Below, piece by piece: positions 1 to 4,095 of a stretch of DNA of 5,270 bases (positions within the stretch are counted from its first letter, which is position 1; each line of letters starts with the position of its first letter). The stretch lies in the NCBI GenBank assembly GCA_947302945.1, contig CAMYWZ010000098.1, positions 1 through 5,270 of the forward strand, read 5' to 3'. The DNA comes from an uncultured Bacillota bacterium. GTDB taxonomy: Bacteria > Bacillota > Clostridia > Peptostreptococcales > Anaerovoracaceae. The translations under genes were made by a program, and so were the position numbers. The notes beneath the pieces were generated by a model, which made no database searches, was not told the DNA's origin, and saw only the letters and a list, made by a program, of their open reading frames with translations.

Positions 1-59
1 GCATCACCCTCAACCAGTTCGTAGCCGAAGCCATCAAAGAAAAGCTTCAGCGCTTCTGA
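1..59 (+). CDS. C-terminal end of a HicB/ribbon-helix-helix-like protein (partial)
   Basis: Only the last 18 codons are in the window, read from base 3 to a TGA at 57-59: ITLNQFVAEAIKEKLQRF. The pattern (S/T)LNQFVxEAIxEKL at the extreme C-terminus resembles the ribbon-helix-helix segment that ends many HicB-family antitoxins, small proteins that bind DNA and neutralise a partner HicA mRNA interferase. In such pairs hicA commonly precedes hicB, which would put a toxin gene off the left edge. This is judged from a short tail, so another Arc/MetJ-type repressor is equally possible. A strong hairpin terminator begins 22 bases after the stop, so the gene is probably the last of its transcript. Confidence 0.5.
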   Translation, partial: ITLNQFVAEAIKEKLQRF

Positions 60-80
60 GCAAAACCTCACATCAACATC

Positions 81-108
81 AAAACCCGGCCCCAAAGCCG
101 GGTTTTAT
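81..108 (+). terminator. Intrinsic terminator between convergent genes
   Basis: A perfect 10-bp inverted repeat, AAAACCCGGC (81-90) and GCCGGGTTTT (97-106), flanks a 6-nt loop. The A/T ends of the stem supply a short U run on either strand, so the hairpin could stop the plus-strand gene ending at 59 and also the minus-strand gene ending at 152. The plus-strand version continues into TTTTATATTG and looks the better terminator. Confidence 0.85.
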
Positions 109-119
109 ATTGATTCACA

Positions 120-137
120 GGGTCCTGTCACTGAACG
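120..137. repeat. Short REP-like motif, copy 1
   Basis: GGTCCTGTCACTGAACG at 121-137 matches GGGCCTGTCCCTGAATG at 891-907 at 14 of 17 positions. Both copies lie just 3' of a minus-strand gene. The wording (read in reverse, a GTTCAGTGACAGGACC-type string) resembles the GGGAC-rich cores of the palindromes at 2176-2235. It may be a decayed piece of the same repetitive family. Two short copies are weak evidence on their own. Confidence 0.4.
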
Positions 138-151
138 TCTTCCCCTAAAGC

Positions 152-517
152 TTATTGCCTCTGTTTGCTTTTTACGGTACGGCCTATCGCCAGACCGGCA
201 GCTGCAGAGAATACCGTACTTAACACGCCCAGACTGAAAGCAGTAAGGTCAAGCATTTCGATATACGCAAGAACCGGTTCGGCGACTGCAGCAACAGCCA
301 TGATCAGGTAATACAGCGTGCTCTTTGCTCCACTCATACCCCACAACAGCCCGGAGACCACACAGAAAAACGGCCAAACCAGCAGCAAACTGATCATACA
401 GAACGCAAACACATCGCCTGGACTCATGTGCATACGCCAAATGGTGATTGCAGCGATTCCAGCCAGAAGCGCCAGTACCGACATAAAGTTAAAAACCTTT
501 CTTCTCACAATACCCAC
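152..517 (-). CDS. Unrecognised small four-helix membrane protein
   Basis: A 121-residue protein with no family I recognise. Hydrophobic segments at about residues 11-27, 35-59, 67-87 and 91-112 suggest four transmembrane helices. The N-terminus (RRK at 5-7) and C-terminus (RTVKSKQRQ) are basic, so both ends probably face the cytoplasm. I see no catalytic motif or conserved charged residue inside the membrane. The start is uncertain. GTG at 517-515 gives the full length but has a poor ribosome site. ATG at 484-482 has AGAAAGG 11 bases upstream and would give a 110-residue product. A perfect TATAAT at 566-561 lies about 45 bases upstream of the GTG, supporting expression as a single gene. It converges on the plus-strand gene at the left edge, with a shared terminator between. 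Base composition is more AT-rich than in the genes to the right. Confidence 0.72.
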   Translation of the reverse strand: MGIVRRKVFNFMSVLALLAGIAAITIWRMHMSPGDVFAFCMISLLLVWPFFCVVSGLLWGMSGAKSTLYYLIMAVAAVAEPVLAYIEMLDLTAFSLGVLSTVFSAAAGLAIGRTVKSKQRQ

Positions 518-560
518 TCACTTTTAATGCGATACTGATGGTTATCTACGACGTACTGGC

Positions 561-590
561 ATTATACTCTGACCCGGGAATGCTGTGCAA
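561..590 (-). promoter_or_regulatory. Probable sigma-A-type promoter of the membrane protein gene
   Basis: On the minus strand TTGCAC (590-585) is followed by an 18-bp spacer and a perfect TATAAT (566-561). The -35 box keeps only the TTG of the consensus, but the -10 box is exact. Predicted initiation near 554 would give a leader of about 37 bases to the GTG start at 517, or about 70 to the ATG at 484. No other gene lies between, so this promoter would serve the membrane protein only. Confidence 0.6.
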
Positions 591-637
591 CGTTATATCT
601 CTTTCCCCTCTCACTTATATACTCCGAAAAAACAGTC

Positions 638-669
638 AAAAAAGGATGAGGCTTTTTTATTTTTTTTTT
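638..669 (+). terminator. Weak A/U hairpin plus long T tract
   Basis: AAAAAAG (638-644) can pair with CTTTTTT (652-658) around a 7-nt loop. An A and a run of ten T (660-669) follow, so 16 of the 17 bases from 653 to 669 are T. The shape is that of a plus-strand Rho-independent terminator, but the stem is almost all A-U and no plus-strand gene is visible upstream. It could end an unannotated small RNA or be simple low-complexity sequence. Confidence 0.25.
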
Positions 670-684
670 CGCGGCATGACATCA

Positions 685-828
685 TTGCATCAACTTCCAG
701 CAATTCGGTATTGTTGATGCAATACCAGCCTTATTCTTTGCATCAACTTCCAGAAATGCAGTATTGTTGATGCAATTCGCCATTTATTTCTTGCATCAAC
801 TTCCAGCAATTCAGTATTGTTGATGCAA
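685..828. repeat. Three hairpin repeats at an exact 53-bp period
   Basis: Three 38-bp units lie at 685-722, 738-775 and 791-828, separated by two 15-bp spacers. Each begins TTGCATCAAC and ends GTTGATGCAA, a perfect 10-bp inverted repeat around an 18-nt centre (TTCCAGCAATTCAGTATT in unit 3). All three pairs of arms are identical. The centres differ from unit 3 at one position in unit 1 (707) and two in unit 2 (754 and 758). The spacers share little. The array sits between the aminopeptidase terminator and the promoter of the membrane protein gene. The starts are 53 bp apart, about five turns of B-DNA, so all copies would face the same side of the helix. Its role is unknown. It may be an operator array, a repetitive element or a structured RNA. 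Confidence 0.9.
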
Positions 829-835
829 TGCCAAT

Positions 836-870
836 CAAAAACTCCCGGAGCCTTATGCTCTCCGGGAGTC
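836..870 (-). terminator. Intrinsic terminator of the aminopeptidase gene
   Basis: ACTCCCGGAG (841-850) and CTCCGGGAGT (860-869) form a perfect 10-bp GC-rich stem with a 9-nt loop. Read on the minus strand, the stem runs into a five-U stretch (841-837). It lies about 40 bases past the aminopeptidase stop at 910. The plus-strand side has no U tract directly after the stem, so the direction is clear. Confidence 0.9.
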
Positions 871-890
871 GTATGCGTTTTGAGCCACCG

Positions 891-908
891 GGGCCTGTCC
901 CTGAATGG
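891..908. repeat. Short REP-like motif, copy 2
   Basis: GGGCCTGTCCCTGAATG at 891-907 matches the copy at 121-137 at 14 of 17 positions and lies two bases beyond the aminopeptidase stop codon. Its CTGTCCCTG core also resembles the CCGTCCCTG in the palindrome at 2205-2235. It may be a remnant of a dispersed GC-rich repeat family. Confidence 0.4.
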
Positions 909-909
909 T

Positions 910-2133
910 TTAGAAGGCCCAGTTGCCGTTTCTGAAGATGGGGACTTTGCGGCCGTCTTTGGTGTTGGCGGTGATGTTCATGTCGGGGGTGCCGATCATG
1001 AAGTCCACGTGCATGAAGGACTTGTTGACGCCCCTGTCGTAGGCATCCTGGAGCGTGATGTTCTGGTAATCGTCCAGGGCGTCCTGGAAACCGAAGCCCA
1101 GAGCCAGGTGGCAGGCGGCGTTCTCGTCGAACAGAGTGTTGTAGAACAGGAGGCCGCTGTTGCTGATCGGGGAGTCATAGGGAACGAGGGCCACTTCGCC
1201 GAGCATGCAGGAACCTTCGTCCATGTTGATGATCTCGGTGAGGACGTCTTTGCCGACTTCGGCGTCCCACTCGACGGCCTTGCCGTCCTTAAAGCGTATC
1301 CAGAACTTGTCGATGACCTGGCCATTGAAGGAGAGCGGCTTGCTGGCGTAGACTATGCCTTCGGCCTTGCCCTTCATCGGGGAGGTGAAGCACTCCTCGG
1401 AAGGCATGTTTGGGTTGAATACTATGCCCTGGAGGCTGGTGTCCGCGCCGCCGTTGAAGTGGCTGCCGGGGATGAACTCCACGTGGAAGTCCGTGCCGTT
1501 GCCGGCCTTGTAGTCGAAGCTGACCGCGCCGAGAGAATTGATGTAGGCGCAGCGGGCCTTGAGGTCCTTGTTGTGGGCGTCCCAGGCCGCAAGCGGATCC
1601 TCGGTGACGCGGGCGCAGGAGAGAATGGCCTCCCAAAGCTTTTCAACAGCCTGATGCTTGCTGAGATCCGGGAAGAGCTTCTTTGCCCACTTCTCGCCGG
1701 GGACGGCTGCGATGCACCACTGGTACTTGTTCTCTATCTGGTCCCTGTAGCTGCGGATGACAGGCATGAGCTTCTGCAGGGCCTTGGAGTACTTCTTCTG
1801 GTCCATGCCCTTAAGGCCGTCCGGATCCTCGGATTCGAGGTAGATGCGGCAGGGGATGGTGTCCACGTAGTGCTGCCAGCGGGCTTCGTCGTAGTTGGGA
1901 AGCGTGGAGAGGGTCTTGAGGGTCATGTACCTGGTGTTGACCTTCATCAGGGGCTGGTAGGTCCAGTCGACCTTGACGGACTTGGCGCCGAGCTTGTAGC
2001 ACTCTTCGACGAGCATCTTGACGAACTCCGGCTGGTCCAGCTCCGCCTGGATGAAGACCTCCTGGCCCTTCTGGACGTTGACGCCCTTGGCTGCGATGAG
2101 GTTGGCGTACTTTCTTAAAACTGTTTTTTTCAT
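910..2133 (-). CDS. M29 family metallo-aminopeptidase
   Basis: A 407-residue protein, the usual full length for peptidase family M29 (thermophilic aminopeptidases of the AmpS/AmpT/PepS type). Family members are cytoplasmic, dinuclear-metal exopeptidases that remove N-terminal residues from peptides. The metal-site motifs are visible in order: PSEECFTSP (Glu246/Glu247), LGEVALVP (Glu313), CHLALGFGF (His342) and MHVDFMIG (His375 and Asp377). The N-terminal half (about 1-200) is the family's substrate-side domain, starting with the typical LRKYANLIAAKGVNVQKGQEV. There is no signal peptide or membrane segment. The ATG is supported by AGAAAGG seven bases upstream (2141-2147). The gene ends in a strong terminator. 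It is 103 bp from the acetyltransferase gene, with REP-like palindromes between, so it may be read from the upstream operon or on its own. Family assignment is secure; the natural substrate is not shown. Confidence 0.95.
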   Translation of the reverse strand: MKKTVLRKYANLIAAKGVNVQKGQEVFIQAELDQPEFVKMLVEECYKLGAKSVKVDWTYQPLMKVNTRYMTLKTLSTLPNYDEARWQHYVDTIPCRIYLESEDPDGLKGMDQKKYSKALQKLMPVIRSYRDQIENKYQWCIAAVPGEKWAKKLFPDLSKHQAVEKLWEAILSCARVTEDPLAAWDAHNKDLKARCAYINSLGAVSFDYKAGNGTDFHVEFIPGSHFNGGADTSLQGIVFNPNMPSEECFTSPMKGKAEGIVYASKPLSFNGQVIDKFWIRFKDGKAVEWDAEVGKDVLTEIINMDEGSCMLGEVALVPYDSPISNSGLLFYNTLFDENAACHLALGFGFQDALDDYQNITLQDAYDRGVNKSFMHVDFMIGTPDMNITANTKDGRKVPIFRNGNWAF

Positions 2134-2140
2134 GGTGTTG

Positions 2141-2147
2141 CCTTTCT
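2141..2147 (-). promoter_or_regulatory. Ribosome binding site of the aminopeptidase gene
   Basis: AGAAAGG on the minus strand ends seven bases before the ATG at 2133-2131. It supports this start, where MKKTVLRKYA is a typical M29 N-terminus. Confidence 0.75.
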
Positions 2148-2175
2148 ATGATGAATTGTGCTGTTGACTTGTTTT

Positions 2176-2235
2176 CGGCACCGGGAGAACCGTCCCCGAT
2201 GGTGCGGCACCGGAAGGACCGTCCCTGCGGTGCCG
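2176..2235. repeat. Two adjacent GC-rich REP-like palindromes
   Basis: Two imperfect copies lie head to tail. The first (2176-2206) has arms GCACC (2178-2182) and GGTGC (2201-2205). The second (2205-2235) has a perfect 8-bp pair, CGGCACCG and CGGTGCCG. Both centres carry a similar core, GAACCGTCCCC and GGACCGTCCCT. Read on the minus strand this is the GGGACGGT-CC-GGTGCC style of REP-like elements that are scattered between genes in many bacteria and often moved by Y1 (TnpA-REP) transposases. No transposase is in the window. The pair fills most of the gap between the acetyltransferase and aminopeptidase genes, where it could stabilise or attenuate the message. Confidence 0.75.
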
Positions 2236-2236
2236 A

Positions 2237-3103
2237 TCAGATGCCGGCGCCGTTGTCGCCCCAGAGCTCCATGGCGCGGGCGGTGTCGGAGGAGTAGAAG
2301 ACTTTGCTGCCTGCCGGCACGGATTCTATGATCCAGGTGCTGGCGCCTATGACGCAGTTGTCACCTACGAAGGTGCGGCCGCCGAGTATGGTGGCGTTCG
2401 CGTAGATGACGACGTTGTTTCCGATGTTGGGGTGGCGCTTGATGTTCTTGACTGGGTTGCCGTTCTCGTCCAGTTCAAAGCTCTTGGCGCCTAAAGTTAC
2501 GCCCTGGTAGAGCTTGACGTGGTTGCCGATGACGGTCGTTTCTCCTATGACTATGCCTGTGGCGTGGTCGATGAAGAAGTGGTCCCCGATCTGAGCGCCT
2601 GCGTGGATGTCGACGCCGGTCTTTTCATGGGCGAATTCTGTCATCATGCGGGGGATGAGGGGCACTTTGATGCCGTAGAGGACGTGCGCCATGCGGTAGA
2701 CTGCCGTGGCGAAGAAGCCCGGGTAGCAGATGATGACCTCGTCGCGGTACTTGGCGGCGGGGTCCCCTTCGTAGAGGGCTTCGATGTCCGTGAGCAGAAG
2801 GCGTTTGACCTCCGGGAGGCTCTCGATGAAGAGCTTTGACGCGTCCCGCGCGGTGCAGCCGAGGTCGACCTCGGAGAACCTGCAGGCCATGCTGATCTGC
2901 CGCGAGAGGCGGGCCTCTATGAGCTCCAGGCTGGCGTCCTTTTCAGGAGAGAAATAATTCGGGAACATGGCCGAGAGAGTGTCGAGGACTATGGCCTTGA
3001 CCTCCAGGCGGCTGGGGATCTCCGCTCCGCAGCCGGTGGCCATGAGCTTTGAGTTCTGACCTATGCGGTCCAGTTCGTGCTGTACTTTTTCGGTGTTCGT
3101 CAT
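2237..3103 (-). CDS. cysE: Serine O-acetyltransferase (EpsC/CysE type)
   Basis: A 288-residue protein that would transfer acetyl from acetyl-CoA to L-serine, giving O-acetylserine, the committed step of cysteine synthesis in the cytoplasm. Residues 1-150 form the helical SATase N-domain, including DPAAKYRDEVIICYPGFFA (114-132), where Asp114 matches the conserved substrate Asp. Residues 160-265 are the left-handed beta-helix of hexapeptide repeats. Catalytic motifs are FIDHATGIVIGE (Asp179, His180), GVTLGA (201-206) and KRHPNIG (His224). It is longer at the N-terminus than E. coli CysE and lacks the GVPA(R)-type tail, ending instead in SSDTARAMELWGDNGAGI. This fits the longer clostridial forms. 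The ATG at 3103 overlaps the Gx stop as ATGA and has GAGGA seven bases upstream. The open frame extends to 3229, but that part is low-complexity basic sequence inside the Gx gene and is rejected. Confidence 0.93.
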   Translation of the reverse strand: MTNTEKVQHELDRIGQNSKLMATGCGAEIPSRLEVKAIVLDTLSAMFPNYFSPEKDASLELIEARLSRQISMACRFSEVDLGCTARDASKLFIESLPEVKRLLLTDIEALYEGDPAAKYRDEVIICYPGFFATAVYRMAHVLYGIKVPLIPRMMTEFAHEKTGVDIHAGAQIGDHFFIDHATGIVIGETTVIGNHVKLYQGVTLGAKSFELDENGNPVKNIKRHPNIGNNVVIYANATILGGRTFVGDNCVIGASTWIIESVPAGSKVFYSSDTARAMELWGDNGAGI

Positions 3104-3666
3104 CTCAGTTTCCTCAGAACAAGAATGCAGACTATGCCGTTGAATATGCCTGTCGCAAGGCCTGCGAGCAGCAGCACCGGGAAGTAGCCGAAGATGCCGG
3201 CCGTCCTTGTAATTGCTGCGGCTACGCATATCTGCGCCAGGTTGTGAAGCACCCCTCCGGCGGCCGAGACCGCGGTGAGGCTGAATTTATCCGTGCGTTT
3301 GAGCAGTATCATTACCGCAAGGCTCACCAGGCCTCCGGCAAGCGCGTAGAGCGCCGAGAAGAGGCTGCCGAAGAGCAGCGCCGAAAGGCATATCCTTGCG
3401 ATGTTTATGTACAGGCCGTATCTCGGGCCCAGCCAGTAGAGCGCCAGGACCACCACTATGTTGGCAAGGCCGAGCTTGACGCCGGGGATGCCGAAATTCA
3501 GGGGCAGCAGGAACTCTATGTAGGAGAACACCAGCGCCAGCGCCGTAAGGAGCGCGCAGGTGGTGAGGGCTTTTGTGCTTACCGGTGCTGCGGTTTGAGC
3601 AGTTTGTACAGGCGCCTGGTTCTCTGCAGTCTTTGTGTTATTGTCTCTGATCCGGGAGTCGTTCAT
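3100..3666 (-). CDS. Gx transporter family / heptaprenyl diphosphate synthase component I-type membrane protein
   Basis: A 188-residue integral membrane protein of the Hpre_diP_synt_I (PF07456) type, now often called Gx transporter family. Diagnostic motifs are GIPGVKLGLAN (59-69) and GGVLHNLAQ (137-145). Hydrophobic segments at about 34-52, 66-79, 86-101, 103-122, 131-152 and 160-184 suggest five or six membrane helices, similar to ECF-transporter substrate-binding subunits. The old name ties it to heptaprenyl diphosphate synthesis, but a small-molecule uptake role is more in line with its fold; the substrate is not shown here. The first ~30 residues are polar, rich in Gln, Ala and Thr, and look like an added cytoplasmic tail. 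The ATG has GGAGG six bases upstream (3673-3677). It starts 15 bases after the NusG-II gene and overlaps the acetyltransferase start, so all three are co-transcribed. Confidence 0.88.
   Translation of the reverse strand: MNDSRIRDNNTKTAENQAPVQTAQTAAPVSTKALTTCALLTALALVFSYIEFLLPLNFGIPGVKLGLANIVVVLALYWLGPRYGLYINIARICLSALLFGSLFSALYALAGGLVSLAVMILLKRTDKFSLTAVSAAGGVLHNLAQICVAAAITRTAGIFGYFPVLLLAGLATGIFNGIVCILVLRKLR
3111..3115 (-). promoter_or_regulatory. Ribosome binding site that fixes the acetyltransferase start
   Basis: GAGGA on the minus strand lies seven bases before the ATG at 3103-3101, inside the last codons of the Gx gene. Together with the ATGA stop/start overlap it selects the 288-residue product over a longer frame reaching 3229, and points to translational coupling. 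Confidence 0.85.
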
Positions 3667-3672
3667 GGCAAG

Positions 3673-3677
3673 CCTCC
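3673..3677 (-). promoter_or_regulatory. Strong ribosome binding site of the Gx gene
   Basis: GGAGG on the minus strand lies six bases before the ATG at 3666-3664, within the 15-base gap after the NusG-II gene. It supports the start that includes the polar N-terminal tail. Confidence 0.85.
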
Positions 3678-3681
3678 GGGA

Positions 3682-4056
3682 TCAGCGGACCACCACGTCG
3701 GGACCGTAGTCCCCGCCAGTGATGGTTACCGAAAGGTGGTGCGGCAGGCAGACTATGGTCTGGCCGGCCTTGCTTATCGGAGAAAAGCGCATGCAGTCCC
3801 CGCCCCGGCAGTCGGAGGAGATGACGCTGATGCAGCCGTTCTCGATAAGGAGCGTGTTGGTGCCGTATTCGGTCTCGACGATCTGCTCCCAGCTGTCCTG
3901 TGTGAGCGGGATGCGGGACGTTTCCACGCCGTCCACGGTGACGACAGCGACGCTGCCCGGCTCGCCGTTCTTAAGCAGCAGAAGGCTTCCGGCGCCGATC
4001 ATCAGCAGCGCGGCCAGCAGCAGTATGTCTGCTTTTTTGAAAAACGGGAGCTTCAT
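3682..4056 (-). CDS. Membrane-anchored NusG domain II protein
   Basis: A 124-residue protein with a basic start (KLPFFKK), one membrane helix at about 10-28 and an exported or periplasm-side domain. Residues 67-112 match the stand-alone NusG domain II (PF07009): IENGCISVISSDC, then GGDC, then the signature GQTIVCLPHHLSV. Cys83, Cys88 and Cys103 are the family's conserved cysteines and could form a disulfide or bind metal; Cys75 is an additional one. Despite the name it has no NGN domain and is not a transcription factor like NusG. In Clostridia it is commonly next to a Gx gene, as here (15 bases apart), and often near flavin or electron-transport loci. Its biochemical role is unknown. The ATG at 4056 has only a weak GGA-type ribosome site; no better start is available without losing the membrane helix. 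It begins 39 bases after the maturase stop. Confidence 0.88.
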   Translation of the reverse strand: MKLPFFKKADILLLAALLMIGAGSLLLLKNGEPGSVAVVTVDGVETSRIPLTQDSWEQIVETEYGTNTLLIENGCISVISSDCRGGDCMRFSPISKAGQTIVCLPHHLSVTITGGDYGPDVVVR

Positions 4057-4095
4057 GGTTTTCCGGGACCTTCGGCCTTTCCTGTCATCAGATCA

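Larger units (their letters stand above)
518..909. other. Gene-poor intergenic region
   Basis: I see no convincing gene in these 392 bases. In order it holds the promoter of the leftward membrane protein gene, an A/T hairpin with T tract, the three-copy 53-bp hairpin array, the terminator of the aminopeptidase gene and a short REP-like motif. A 61-codon plus-strand frame (585-770) is rejected because it runs through the T tract and two repeat units and has no ribosome site. Confidence 0.75.

Noticed and set aside
585..770. A 61-codon plus-strand frame as a small protein
   Set aside because: It crosses the T tract (giving a run of Phe) and repeat units, and there is no ribosome site before its ATG.
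685..828. CRISPR array
   Set aside because: Only three repeats, 15-bp spacers that are too short, long perfect dyads in each repeat, and no cas gene in the window.
685..828. FNR/CRP-type operator sites because of TTGAT and ATCAA words
   Set aside because: The half-sites face the wrong way and are not separated by four bases as in TTGATNNNNATCAA; the conserved unit is the longer TTGCATCAAC dyad.
817..2118. A 433-codon plus-strand open frame antisense to the aminopeptidase
   Set aside because: It is the mirror of a GC-rich real gene: its product is a monotonous Val/Leu/Asp/Glu/Gly string with no motif, and it starts inside a hairpin repeat with no ribosome site. The minus-strand M29 protein has all its metal motifs.
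3104..3229. N-terminal extension of the acetyltransferase
   Set aside because: The extra 42 residues are Arg/His/Ser-rich frame-shifted Gx gene sequence. The ATG at 3103 has a clear GAGGA site and gives a normal family N-terminus.
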